From Paracyclopina nana (lineage: Eukaryota; Arthropoda; Copepoda; Cyclopoida; Cyclopettidae), in the NCBI GenBank assembly GCA_019096065.1, contig JAGUCH010000002.1:8444501-8508500 (forward strand): DNA of 64,000 nt, given 5' to 3'. The notes below the pieces were generated by a model. It did not search any database, was not told the DNA's origin, and saw only the letters and a list, made by a program, of their open reading frames with translations. Made by a program: the position numbers and the translations under genes. Below are positions 50,601 to 62,900 of the stretch, one piece after another; within the stretch, counting starts at the first letter, position 1, and the number at the start of each line of letters is the position of its first letter.

Positions 50601-53600
50601 TGAGGAGGACAAGATGACTAAGGATAACCAAATCAGGACTCTAAAGGAGGAGATTGCTCACCAAGAAGAGCTGATTGCCAAGCTCCAAAAGGAGAAGAGA
50701 GGTGTTGGAGAGTCTCGCCAGAAGACTGAAGAGGATATCCAAGCCATGGAAGACAAATGCAACCACCTCAACAAGGTTAAGGGCAAACTTGAACAAGCTC
50801 TTGATGAATGTGAGGATTCTCTTGAGAGAGAGAAGAAGGCCAAGGGTGATGTAGAGAAGTTAAAGAGGAAAGTTGAGGGAGACCTCAAGTTGACTCAAGA
50901 GGCTGTCTCAGACCTTGAGAGGGTCAAGAGCGAGCTCAACCAAACCATCCAACGCAAGGAAAAGGAGATTGCTTCCATGTCTGCTAAGATTGAGGATGAG
51001 CAGACATTGGCTAGCAAATACAGCAAGCAAATCAAAGAGTTGCAGACACGTCTTGAGGAGCTTGATGAAGAGCTCTCAATTGAGAGACAAGCCCGTGCAA
51101 AGGCTGAGAAGAACCGTGCTGCTCTCTCCAGGGATATTGAAGACCTTGCTGAGAAGCTTGAAGATGCTGGCAACAACACTGCCACCCAGATTGAACTCAA
51201 CAAGAAGAGGGAGGCTGAACTTGCAAAGTTGAAGGCTGAGCTTGAAGAATCCAACATTGCTCATGAAGGCACTCTTGCTGCTTTGAGGCAAAAGCATAAC
51301 AACAACATGTCTGAAATGGGAGAGCAAATTGATTCTTTGAACAAGATGAAGGCTAAGGCTGAGAAGGACAAGGCCAACATGGAGCGTGACCTCCAAGAGG
51401 CTAGAGCTGCTCTTGATGAAGCCATGAGGGATCGTGCAAACCACGAGAGAAATGGCAAGTTAACTCAAGGGCTCATTGTTGAGGCCAACCAAAAACTTGA
51501 TGAGATGGCTCGTGCTTTGAATGAGGCTGACTCTTCAAGGAAGAAGTTGCAGGTTGAGAACCAAGACCTTCTCCGCCAAATTGATGAGACGGAGAATGCC
51601 ATTGCTGCTCTTGGTAAGGCAAAGATCTCTCTCACCACCCAACTTGAGGACACCAAGCGTCTCGGAGATGCTGAGGCCCGAGACCGTGCTTCTCTCTTGG
51701 CCAGGTTCAAGAACCTGAATAGCGAAGTAAGACCTTAAACTCCATATCAGAGTAGTAGCTATTTAACTTTTCTTTTGCAATAACCAGCTTGAAAACTTGA
51801 GGGAACGCATTGAAGAGGAGTCTGAGAAGAAGTCAGATGGACTCAAGGGCCTTTCTAAGGCTCAGGCTGAAATCCAACTCTGGAGGTCCAAGTTTGAGAC
51901 TGAGGGTCTAGGCAGAATTGACGAGCTTGACAGCAGCAAACAAAAGTTGTCTGCCCGCCTCTCAGAAGCTGAGGAGACCATTGAGTCATTGAACCAGAAG
52001 GTTGCCAGCACTGAAAAAACCAAGCACAGACTTGAAACTGAGCTAGAGGACCTCCAGCTTGAGTATGAGAGAGTGCATGCTGCTGCTATCATTACTGAGA
52101 AGCGTGGCAGAAACTTTGACAAGGTAATTGAAAAAAATCACCTTTAAGAGCAGGAGCTCAAAAGGTTATTGTAATTACAGGTTGTTGGAGAATGGAAAGC
52201 CAAGGTTGATGATCTTGCTGCTGAGATTGAGGCAAGCCAAAAGGAGTGCCGCAACTACAACAGTGAGCTTTTCCGCCTCAAGGCAGCTTGGGATGAGACC
52301 ACTGAGCAACTTGATGTTGTGAAACGTGAGAACAAGAACTTGGCTGATGAAATCAAGGATCTTCTTGACCAGCTTGGTGATGGAGGCCGTTCCATCCATG
52401 AGCTTGACAAGCAGAGACGCCGTCTTGAGGTTGAGAAGGAGGAGCTCCAGGCTGCTCTTGAGGAGGCTGAAGCTGCTCTTGAACAAGAGGAGAATAAAGT
52501 TCTCAGGGCACAGCTTGAGCTTGGACAAGTTCGTCAAGAAATTGACAGAAAAATCCAAGAGAAGGAAGAGGAGTTTGACAATACACGGTATTACATTTTC
52601 ATCTAATTTTGAGACTTCATATTCATAAAAAATTGATCCCTACAGCAAAAACCACCAACGTGCCATGGACTCCATGCAGGCTTCATTGGAGGCCGAATCT
52701 CGTGCCAAGGCTGAGGCTCTTCGCATCAAGAAGAAGCTTGAATCTGACATCAATGAACTAGAGATTGCTCTTGACCATGCTAACAAGGCTAACTCTGAGG
52801 CTCACAAGTCCATCAAGAGGTACCAAGCTCAACTTCGCGATGTTGAAGGTCTCTATGAAGAAGAGAGCCGTCAACGCCGTGAGATTGCTGAGAAGGCTGG
52901 CTTGGCTGATCGCCGAGCAAATGCTCTCCAGGGAGAACTTGAGGAGGCTCGTGCTCTTCTTGACTCAGCTGACCGTGGCAAGAAGCAGGCAGATATGGAA
53001 TTGTCTGAGGCTCGTGCAGCTGTCAATGACATGAATACCATCAACTCCAAGGCTGGCTCTGATAAACGCCGCCTTGAATCTGCCATCCACACCATGCATG
53101 CTGAGATTGATGATATGCTTCACCAGGTAAATATTATGACAATGTTTTGTAGCCATGATAAAATTCTTATCCTTTGCTTTTAGGCTAAGAACTCTGAGGA
53201 GAAGGCCAAGAAGGCAATGGTTGATGCTGCTCGTCTTGCTGATGAACTCAGGGCTGAGCAAGAGCACTCCAGCTCCCAAGAAAAGGCAAAGAGGGCTCTT
53301 GAGACCCAAATTGCTGAGCTTGAGCAAAGGTTGGCAGAGGCTAATGAGGTTGCTGCCAAGGGTGGCCGCAATGCTATGGCAAAACTTGAGTCTCGCATTC
53401 GTGAGCTTGAGATTGAGCTTGGCAGCCTTCAAAGCAAGACTTCTGAGACCTACAAGGCCTTCCAGAAGGCTGAGCGCCGCATCAAGGAGCTTCAATTCCA
53501 ACAGGATGAGGACCATAAGAACCAGGACCGCATGTCTGAATTGGCCAGCAAGCTCCAACAGAAGATCAAGACCTACAAGAAGCAGATTGAGGAAGCTGAG

Positions 53601-53789
53601 GAGATTGCCGCCCTCAACTTGGCTAAATACCGCAAGGCCCAACAAGAGTTGGAGGAGGCTGAGGAAAGGTCCAAGATGGCTGGAGCTCAGCTATCTCTTG
53701 CCCGCCAGACTCGTGCTGGCTCCTTCAATGTAAGCTCTTAGGTGAAATGAGTAGACCTAGGCATTAACAAGTATTTTTTCTAGATGTAA
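47646..53789 (+). CDS. Mhc: Muscle myosin heavy chain (myosin II), complete
   Basis: Seven coding exons: 47646-47861, 47923-51726, 51788-52123, 52181-52587, 52646-53126, 53184-53729 and 53784-53789, giving 1931 residues. It is the thick-filament motor of striated muscle. Seen in order: SH3-like N-terminus (about 30-75), P-loop GESGAGKT (183-190), switch I NDNSSRFGKF, switch II DIAGFEIFDYNGFEQ, a Gly/Lys-rich loop 2 (GGGGGKKKGGGK), SH2 and SH1 cysteines C698 and C708, the converter, a neck with IQ-like helices, then an unbroken heptad coiled-coil rod. The last exon encodes only Met and stop, much as an alternative Drosophila Mhc terminal exon encodes a single residue. The 3.8-kb exon 2 spans motor and proximal rod without introns, so there is no room for the mutually exclusive cassettes of insect Mhc; isoforms would have to come from other gene copies. 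Confidence 0.96.
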
Positions 53790-54129
53790 GCACAAGGAAT
53801 CAGCCCCTACATCAGCAATCATCTCTTTGACCTGGCAAGCAAGCAATTTGCAAGATCAAATAATGATTTTTGATGTGGAACAAGATCATCAACAAAGTCA
53901 CTTGCAGCAGCAGAATGTCCCAAAGCAGCAAGATTTTATTAAATTTGTGCCACCAGTCATTCAAGTTTATGATCAACATCTTGCCCTCATAAATATTCTT
54001 GCTTAATAATAAAATAGTCTGCATAATCGTACTCCTTTTTGCACAAGTTATTTGGGAGGTTAACTCTGATTTAAATGCTAAGGCTTGTCTTTTCAAGCTC
54101 CATAAGGAGGCTTTCATTAGAATGGCACC
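49801..54129 (+). repeat. Tandem duplication, copy 1 (4329 bp)
   Basis: The unit starts inside Mhc exon 2 at codon N699, runs through exons 3-7 and the 3' UTR, and ends at 54129, where copy 2 begins with the same base. CAATGGT occurs at the start (49800-49806), the junction (54129-54135) and the distal end (58457-58463). Confidence 0.97.
54008..54013 (+). terminator. Candidate polyadenylation signal AATAAA of Mhc
   Basis: The AATAAA lies about 220 bp after the Mhc stop codon and upstream of the duplication junction. The full-length gene therefore keeps its own 3' end. Confidence 0.5.
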
Positions 54130-57100
54130 AATGGTGTGTTGGCTGGTATTGCTATTTGCAGGAAGGGCTTCCCCAACAAGATTGTCTACCCTGAGTTCAA
54201 GTCTCGTTACAATATATTGGCTGCAGCTGCTGTTGCCAGGGCAAAGAAGGATAAGGATGCAGCAAAGGCTGTCTTTGATACCATCAAATTGGAGGCTGAG
54301 AAGTACCGTTTGGGCCACACCAAGGTATTCTTCCGTGCTGGTATTTTGGGTTACATGGAGGAAGTTCGTGAGGACCGTATTGGTACTGTTCTGTCTTGGC
54401 TTCAGGCTCAAGCTAGAGGCAAGGCCTCTCGCTTGGTCTTCAGGAAAATGCAAGACCAAAAGTTGGCCTTGTACTGCCTCCAGAGAACCATTCGTAACTA
54501 CTACATTGGTAAGACTTGGCTCTGGTGGCAATTGTGGTTGGCCATCAAGCCCAACCTCAAATGCACCAAATTTGCTCAATATAAGGCTGAGTATGAGGAA
54601 AAGATTGCCATTGCTGAGGCCAACATTGACAAGGCCATTGCTGAATGCAACAAGGTCAAGGCAGTTTATGAGAGGTTGAGCAATGAAAAGAATGAATTGG
54701 TCCTTGCTCTCCAGAGTGGTGGATCTGCTGTTCAGGACATCATTGACAAGACCAATCGTATTGAGGCCATGAAGAATGATATCCAGAAGCAATTGGATGA
54801 GACTAACAACCGCATCCGGGGTGAGGAGGAAGCAATTGCCAACTTGGATGCTCAAGGCCAAAAAGTGAAGCAAGATGCTGACCGCCTTCGAGGTGAGATC
54901 AAAGCTCTTGAATCCACAATGGAGGCTTGTGAGGAGGACAAGATGACTAAGGATAACCAAATCAGGACTCTAAAGGAGGAGATTGCTCACCAAGAAGAGC
55001 TGATTGCCAAGCTCCAAAAGGAGAAGAGAGGTGTTGGAGAGTCTCGCCAGAAGACTGAAGAGGATATCCAAGCCATGGAAGACAAATGCAACCACCTCAA
55101 CAAGGTTAAGGGCAAACTTGAACAAGCTCTTGATGAATGTGAGGATTCTCTTGAGAGAGAGAAGAAGGCCAAGGGTGATGTAGAGAAGTTAAAGAGGAAA
55201 GTTGAGGGAGACCTCAAGTTGACTCAAGAGGCTGTCTCAGACCTTGAGAGGGTCAAGAGCGAGCTCAACCAAACCATCCAACGCAAGGAAAAGGAGATTG
55301 CTTCCATGTCTGCTAAGATTGAGGATGAGCAGACATTGGCTAGCAAATACAGCAAGCAAATCAAAGAGTTGCAGACACGTCTTGAGGAGCTTGATGAAGA
55401 GCTCTCAATTGAGAGACAAGCCCGTGCAAAGGCTGAGAAGAACCGTGCTGCTCTCTCCAGGGATATTGAAGACCTTGCTGAGAAGCTTGAAGATGCTGGC
55501 AACAACACTGCCACCCAGATTGAACTCAACAAGAAGAGGGAGGCTGAACTTGCAAAGTTGAAGGCTGAGCTTGAAGAATCCAACATTGCTCATGAAGGCA
55601 CTCTTGCTGCTTTGAGGCAAAAGCATAACAACAACATGTCTGAAATGGGAGAGCAAATTGATTCTTTGAACAAGATGAAGGCTAAGGCTGAGAAGGACAA
55701 GGCCAACATGGAGCGTGACCTCCAAGAGGCTAGAGCTGCTCTTGATGAAGCCATGAGGGATCGTGCAAACCACGAGAGAAATGGCAAGTTAACTCAAGGG
55801 CTCATTGTTGAGGCCAACCAAAAACTTGATGAGATGGCTCGTGCTTTGAATGAGGCTGACTCTTCAAGGAAGAAGTTGCAGGTTGAGAACCAAGACCTTC
55901 TCCGCCAAATTGATGAGACGGAGAATGCCATTGCTGCTCTTGGTAAGGCAAAGATCTCTCTCACCACCCAACTTGAGGACACCAAGCGTCTCGGAGATGC
56001 TGAGGCCCGAGACCGTGCTTCTCTCTTGGCCAGGTTCAAGAACCTGAATAGCGAAGTAAGACCTTAAACTCCATATCAGAGTAGTAGCTATTTAACTTTT
56101 CTTAGCAATAACCAGCTTGAAAACTTGAGGGAACGCATTGAAGAGGAGTCTGAGAAGAAGTCAGATGGACTCAAGGGCCTTTCTAAGGCTCAGGCTGAAA
56201 TCCAACTCTGGAGGTCCAAGTTTGAGACTGAGGGTCTAGGCAGAATTGACGAGCTTGACAGCAGCAAACAAAAGTTGTCTGCCCGCCTCTCAGAAGCTGA
56301 GGAGACCATTGAGTCATTGAACCAGAAGGTTGCCAGCACTGAAAAAACCAAGCACAGACTTGAAACTGAGCTAGAGGACCTCCAGCTTGAGTATGAGAGA
56401 GTGCATGCTGCTGCTATCATTACTGAGAAGCGTGGCAGAAACTTTGACAAGGTAATTGAAAAAAATCACCTTTAAGAGCAGGAGCTCAAAAGGTTATTGT
56501 AATTACAGGTTGTTGGAGAATGGAAAGCCAAGGTTGATGATCTTGCTGCTGAGATTGAGGCAAGCCAAAAGGAGTGCCGCAACTACAACAGTGAGCTTTT
56601 CCGCCTCAAGGCAGCTTGGGATGAGACCACTGAGCAACTTGATGTTGTGAAACGTGAGAACAAGAACTTGGCTGATGAAATCAAGGATCTTCTTGACCAG
56701 CTTGGTGATGGAGGCCGTTCCATCCATGAGCTTGACAAGCAGAGACGCCGTCTTGAGGTTGAGAAGGAGGAGCTCCAGGCTGCTCTTGAGGAGGCTGAAG
56801 CTGCTCTTGAACAAGAGGAGAATAAAGTTCTCAGGGCACAGCTTGAGCTTGGACAAGTTCGTCAAGAAATTGACAGAAAAATCCAAGAGAAGGAAGAGGA
56901 GTTTGACAATACACGGTATTACATTTTCATCTAATTTTGAGACTTCATATTCATAAAAAATTGATCCCTACAGCAAAAACCACCAACGTGCCATGGACTC
57001 CATGCAGGCTTCATTGGAGGCCGAATCTCGTGCCAAGGCTGAGGCTCTTCGCATCAAGAAGAAGCTTGAATCTGACATCAATGAACTAGAGATTGCTCTT

Positions 57101-58117
57101 GACCATGCTAACAAGGCTAACTCTGAGGCTCACAAGTCCATCAAGAGGTACCAAGCTCAACTTCGCGATGTTGAAGGTCTCTATGAAGAAGAGAGCCGTC
57201 AACGCCGTGAGATTGCTGAGAAGGCTGGCTTGGCTGATCGCCGAGCAAATGCTCTCCAGGGAGAACTTGAGGAGGCTCGTGCTCTTCTTGACTCAGCTGA
57301 CCGTGGCAAGAAGCAGGCAGATATGGAATTGTCTGAGGCTCGTGCAGCTGTCAATGACATGAATACCATCAACTCCAAGGCTGGCTCTGATAAACGCCGC
57401 CTTGAATCTGCCATCCACACCATGCATGCTGAGATTGATGATATGCTTCACCAGGTAAATATTATGACAATGTTTTGTAGCCATGATAAAATTCTTATCC
57501 TTTGCTTTTAGGCTAAGAACTCTGAGGAGAAGGCCAAGAAGGCAATGGTTGATGCTGCTCGTCTTGCTGATGAACTCAGGGCTGAGCAAGAGCACTCCAG
57601 CTCCCAAGAAAAGGCAAAGAGGGCTCTTGAGACCCAAATTGCTGAGCTTGAGCAAAGGTTGGCAGAGGCTAATGAGGTTGCTGCCAAGGGTGGCCGCAAT
57701 GCTATGGCAAAACTTGAGTCTCGCATTCGTGAGCTTGAGATTGAGCTTGGCAGCCTTCAAAGCAAGACTTCTGAGACCTACAAGGCCTTCCAGAAGGCTG
57801 AGCGCCGCATCAAGGAGCTTCAATTCCAACAGGATGAGGACCATAAGAACCAGGACCGCATGTCTGAATTGGCCAGCAAGCTCCAACAGAAGATCAAGAC
57901 CTACAAGAAGCAGATTGAGGAAGCTGAGGAGATTGCCGCCCTCAACTTGGCTAAATACCGCAAGGCCCAACAAGAGTTGGAGGAGGCTGAGGAAAGGTCC
58001 AAGATGGCTGGAGCTCAGCTATCTCTTGCCCGCCAGACTCGTGCTGGCTCCTTCAATGTATGCTCTTAGGTGAAATAAGTAGACCTAGGCATTAACAATT
58101 ATTTTTTCTAGATGTAA
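54130..58117 (+). pseudogene. Headless partial myosin heavy chain (5'-truncated duplicate)
   Basis: It corresponds to Mhc residues 699-1931: partial exon 54130-56055, then 56116-56451, 56509-56915, 56974-57454, 57512-58057 and 58112-58117. The P-loop, both switches, the actin-binding surface and the SH2 Cys are all missing. In frame, a TAG stands at 54118-54120, four codons before the junction, and the first ATG is at 54355. From there an uninterrupted frame of 1158 residues would give the neck helices and the entire rod. All splice sites are kept, although the last donor is changed from GTAAGC to GTATGC. There is no obvious promoter; upstream lies only the 340-bp 3' UTR of copy 1. It may be a dead fragment, a source of a headless rod protein, or a set of spare 3' exons for transcripts reading through copy 1. 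Confidence 0.85.
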
Positions 58118-58335
58118 GCACAAGGAATCAGCCCCTACATCAGCAATCATCTCTTTGACCTGGCAAGCAAGCAATTTGCAAGATCAAATAATGATTTTTG
58201 ATGTGGAACAAGATCATCAACAAAGTCACTTGCAGCAGCAGAATGTCCCAAAGCAGCAAGATTTTATTAAATTTGTGCCACCAGTCATTCAAGTTTATGA
58301 TCAACATCTTGCCCTCATAAATATTCTTGCTTAAT

Positions 58336-58341
58336 AATAAA
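58336..58341 (+). terminator. Candidate polyadenylation signal of the partial copy
   Basis: This is the duplicated AATAAA, in the same context as 54008-54013. Confidence 0.45.
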
Positions 58342-58463
58342 ATAGTCTGCATAATCGTACTCCTTTTTGCACAAGTTATTTGGGAGGTTAACTCTGATTT
58401 AAATGCTAAGGCTTGTCTTTTCAAGCTCCATAAGGAGGCTTTCATTAGAATGGCACCAATGGT

Positions 58464-59934
58464 ACCAAACCAACGCAATGGAGAAAGCAAAACTTCAGCT
58501 TTTCATTGAAGTAAAGATTGTTCAAAAGGATGATATGTTTTCAGAGATATAGGGAACAAAAGACAAATAAAATGCAATAGATGGTGCTGAATTTTTGGTT
58601 CATTGGCGTGCGTGTAAGCAAGCATAGCAATTGCAAAAAAATAGTGCTTCTGACAAAAAGTAAACAAAACATTTTTTGGAATTGTAGGGAACAAAATGCC
58701 AAAGAAAGGGCTCATTTTGAGCTTGATTCAAGGAACAGATTGGTACCATTTTGAATAAGATTCTTGAAAGTCAAGGAATTTTGTATCATGAGTCACATCA
58801 TATCCAGACCTGAGCATGATTGATTAAATCAGAAGAAATGGCCTTACTTTTTGTAGCTCTGCTCTGTGTGAGTTCAAAACAAAAAAGTTCATCCGGTGTG
58901 GACACAATAAAAATAGCCAATTGTTCAACAAATTAGCCGTTATTTAATTGTAATATGTTGAGGAAAAAGAATTTTCTGTGTAATCATTATTGCCTTGCTA
59001 TAGTTGTTGAACTGGCATGGAAAAATTGGGAAAACGCAAGCCTTAAAGTAGTACTTTCACAAATAGTTCTTGCAAAAATTGGCAAAATCTTTGCTTCTTA
59101 ATGATGAAAAATAGGTGTTAAATATAAGTGAACAGCTTAAAATGATGAGTAGTGTTTGTTTCTTTTGTGAAACCAATTCAGCATTAAATCAGAACAGAGA
59201 TTACAAACACTGTTAGTAATTGCCTCCCAATGCACAGCAGAGCGAAATCAACCATTTATGCCTCTCACCACCAGCCTGAATATGCCTCTTCTATTATCAC
59301 CCTATAGGCCAAAACATATCAGGAGCCAAAATCATTTTTTATGACCCAAAGAGAATATAAGTTACCAATTCGGGTCTGAAAACGTAGTTCCCGAAGTGTT
59401 ATTATTGCTTTTCTCTTCCAGTAACCACAAATCCCAGGTAGGCTTTCAATTTCCAAATGCTTCTCAGCTTTTTCTCGCACCAGGGATTATTTTGTTCCGG
59501 TCACCCGGCCAATTCGCTATAAAGTAAAAAAAAAAAGGATGCAATATTTTTTGCTTACGGCCATCAACCAATAATAAAAGGTGCAAAATCAAGCCAAATT
59601 CTCAAATATATCTGTCACACGAGACTGTAAAATGCAAACAATAAAATGTGATCTTCTTACTTTGCAGGTAAGAAGCAGCGATGCGATCCTGAAACGAGGC
59701 TGCTCCTGTGGATCAGGAGAAGCAACCTGATGAACTAATGTATACTTGTCCTTGATATGTGATGAAAGAGAAATACACAAAGTCCCTGATACATAAAAGA
59801 GATGATACTCCTACGATGGCGGCAAACATACTGTACTTTATTGAGCTAGGAAAATATCAAAATACTGAGCATAATAGATGTGCGACAGAGGGAGCTGTAG
59901 AGCGAAAAGTAGCAGGTGACCCGCACCATATTCT
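58464..59934. other. Intergenic or retroelement 3' region, no gene seen
   Basis: The right part (roughly 59600-59934) should be the 3' LTR of the minus-strand retroelement if the polypurine tract at 59935 is real. A minus-strand CAATAAAG lies at about 59837-59844. Its limits could not be fixed without the second LTR. Confidence 0.35.
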
Positions 59935-59945
59935 GCCCCCTCCTC
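59935..59945 (-). promoter_or_regulatory. Polypurine tract-like sequence
   Basis: On the minus strand GAGGAGGGGGC starts about ten bases after the stop codon of the Gag-like ORF. This is where LTR retroelements prime plus-strand DNA, directly before the 3' LTR. Confidence 0.5.
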
Positions 59946-59956
59946 GATTAGCGACC

Positions 59957-62900
59957 TCAGATTTGAAAGGGCTTTGCAGGGAGCTTAGCGAGATCTAGGC
60001 CTTCGTGATGGTTAACATCCATGACTTGGTAGCGTCCTTCTTGAAAGTCCTGGTAGACGAACCTGATGTTGCAGTTGATGAGGACTCTGAACATGTAGAA
60101 GTGCAGTAGTGCAGCATAGAGAAATTCCATAACCAATTGTGGCATGGGCTTCTTGTGGTGGGCAGGTCTATGGCCCAATTTGCCACACTCTTTGCAGCGA
60201 TGCACAACTACTGGGCACATTGCAATGTTATGTCCACGGGCCAGGCATTGAGGGTAAATGCACACTTGATCGATCTCCAGACAGGTGGGAGTAGGCGTGG
60301 AGTGGGAGGAGCTGGCACAGTGTGGGCATGGGTGAATAGTAGACTGTGTTCTTCTGAAAAGCATTCTGAAGATTGACATGAAGTCGATGTTTGCCAGTGG
60401 TCCTACTATTCTTTCCAGCTCCAGCGAGAAAGCAGCATCGATTCCATGGGGATCAAGGCCAACTACCCTTTCATACTGATCCAGCGATCTGACGATCGCG
60501 TTACCACCATTGAGGAAGGTCGAGGGAGCTTGTGGATAGTAACAGGCTGCATTCAAAATGCCCGGTTTTACAACCTCGACTGGATCACGTCCAAACGGAG
60601 TTGGCATCATGTTGGCGGACTTGCCTTGAACTCCGAATCGGGGCTGACCTTCTACAAGGCTGTAGATCCATTGGATGTACGGCATGATGTTGACATCTTT
60701 GCCAAGCTTGGCTTGTTGGACCGATCTCAAGGCCAACTTGACCACAATCCCAAAGCAGGCATGATGGTATACCGTCAAGTATCTCTTCATGTTTTGATGC
60801 CATTGGGAGTAGTCCGCAGAGAAGTCATCAGTGTCCGGGAACAGATGGACGTTGGCACCTTCAATTTTCTTGGGAGTCATTGGGGAGGAGCCGGTTGATC
60901 TCTTGGACGACTTTCTGGAGGCTCTTCGTGCTGATTTATTCATATATGGCACGAATCCCGCTTTGGCTTTTGCCAAGAAGTAGGTGATGGAGTTGTTCAT
61001 CTGCGCAGGGTCTTGGCCAACTTGAGGATACGCAAGCACCACCAGATTGGAGAGATCCACCACGTTGACCACGGTAATGCCAAGAGACTTGAGTCTAGAT
61101 TCGTTGGCGAGGCCAAATCCAGCCTTGACGACTTGCTTGTTTTGGAGTAGTCCAACCAGTTGATCCGGGATTTCCAGCTCCGGCTGGTATCCTTCTCCAA
61201 GATAGTTGCAGTGCACAGCAATGATTTTGCCTGTGATGGTGCCGAAGGATATGGTTGTAAAACCGTTATTTGGCTCACCTCCAGTTTGCCTTCGATCCAT
61301 TTCAGACTGAGTCCATGGAGTGAAGAGGACTGTGCATTGCTGCGTGGCGCTTGCAATGTGGAGAAAGTCAGACTGTGCCAGGATGATGTCTAGTTCTGCC
61401 TTGGTGGTCTCCCTAGTGATGTTGTAGGTCTCCGCAGTTGCAGTAGTGCTACAATCCAGGTTGCCCTTCCTTAGCGCGGCATCAACTTTTGCTTGAGAGG
61501 CAGGGTAGTTGGCAAGGAGGCTCGACTCAGTGTCCATATTGTGGAGATCTGATGGATGAATGACATCAAAGTAAAACTTACAAGGGTCATGTTTGCATTC
61601 CACTGAGGCCGGAAAGTTGATGAGCCTCTGGGTGTGGACGGAGTTGTTGGTGTCAGCCAAGAACTGTGCTTTCGGGCACTCATTCTTTTTGAAGTGAGTG
61701 TTTGCAGCCTTTTCAGGGTAGGCTTGCAATGGCCTCGTTCCAATCGGGTGAATTCCCTCGTAGGCATCTGCCAGCGTGTCGTCATCCGGGAACCTGGCGT
61801 TGGCGAATGCTTGTACAGCCTCGGCGGGCTTGCCTTCTGCCAGTTGCTTGAAGTTGCGCAGCAGAATGGAGACCACTTGAGGTTGGCCGTGATCAGAGAA
61901 CATTTGCAGTAGTGCCCTGATTGTCTCCATGCCTTCTTCTTGGACGGAGGCTGCGCGAGCACTTGCTCCCATAGAAATGGCAGCCGCATCTTTGGCCAGG
62001 TCAAGCAGCCGGTCCAAGGTGGCTTTGGCGACGGCCTTTTCTTCTTCGGTGAGGGGGTTGATGTAGAGAGGCATCCTCAGGCTTCCAATCTCTCCATGGG
62101 TGTGAGCCATGATGACAAAGAAGAACTCTTTGTGGGTGACGGCCATGACGCTCAATGGAGGGCTGCCAGAGATGAGGTTGGTGAGGCGATAAATCTCCTT
62201 GTAGATGGCCTTCAGAGATTTGACGACATTGTCGGCGGCCGAGGCATCACTGCCATAGTCAGCGGCCTCGCTGGCTAGGAAAGTGTCGCCCCTTCGGTAG
62301 AGTTTGGCGGCTTCCTCCGGATCCATGGTGAGCAGGTGGTTGTAGAACACACATTCATTGACTCCCAGCAGTCTTCTGACCTCAGCCTTGAACGCTTGTT
62401 GGAGATGCTCGTCCAGTGGTGGTTGAGAACCTGCAGTAGCATTGAAGTTGATTTTAGAAAACGTAGCCTTAATTGTTGAAGACCAAGAGTGAGGGTTAAT
62501 GATGTACGTGTTAGCCATCAACTTTTCAAGGAGTTGATGGGGAATTTTCCTACCAACCAAAATACCGCTATCAGCCCTAATTTCCAGGTCATCACCATCT
62601 ACCTCCATGACACTAGAGTCATAGGATGTCACCGATGAAAGGGACATGAGGTCGATGTCGACCTTGCCATGGCATCTCATTCGTGCCATCCCCCCATCCC
62701 TAGTCGCCGCCGGTGTTCTTGGCACAATTGGTCTGGATCGATTTGTTAGATCTTTCCATGGATCAGCTCTTGTGGGCCTCGAATTGCTCCGTGTGCATGA
62801 TGTCAGCGGCCCCCCCCCAAGCTCCTGCTCCTCATTGTCTTTTCACTTGGCTTCGCAGCCCTACTTGCTCTAAATTTTGGAGATAACGCAGGCTTCGCAG

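Larger units (their letters stand above)
54130..58457 (+). repeat. Tandem duplication, copy 2 (4328 bp)
   Basis: It is nearly identical to copy 1. By eye I found four differences: a base change plus a 1-bp deletion in intron 2 (near 56104), and three single-base changes in and around the last intron (58061, 58077, 58099). No coding difference was seen. Confidence 0.97.

Noticed and set aside
48985..50631. 548-codon open frame antisense to myosin
   Set aside because: It is the mirror of strongly biased myosin codon use; it has no splice signals or family features, and the sense strand is certain.
53812..54960. 382-codon antisense frame crossing the duplication junction
   Set aside because: It is a shadow of copy 2 of myosin extended by chance into the 3' UTR.
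54130..58117. Copy 2 as a second full myosin gene
   Set aside because: The junction falls inside exon 2 at residue 699 and no motor-coding DNA precedes it; an in-frame stop lies just upstream.
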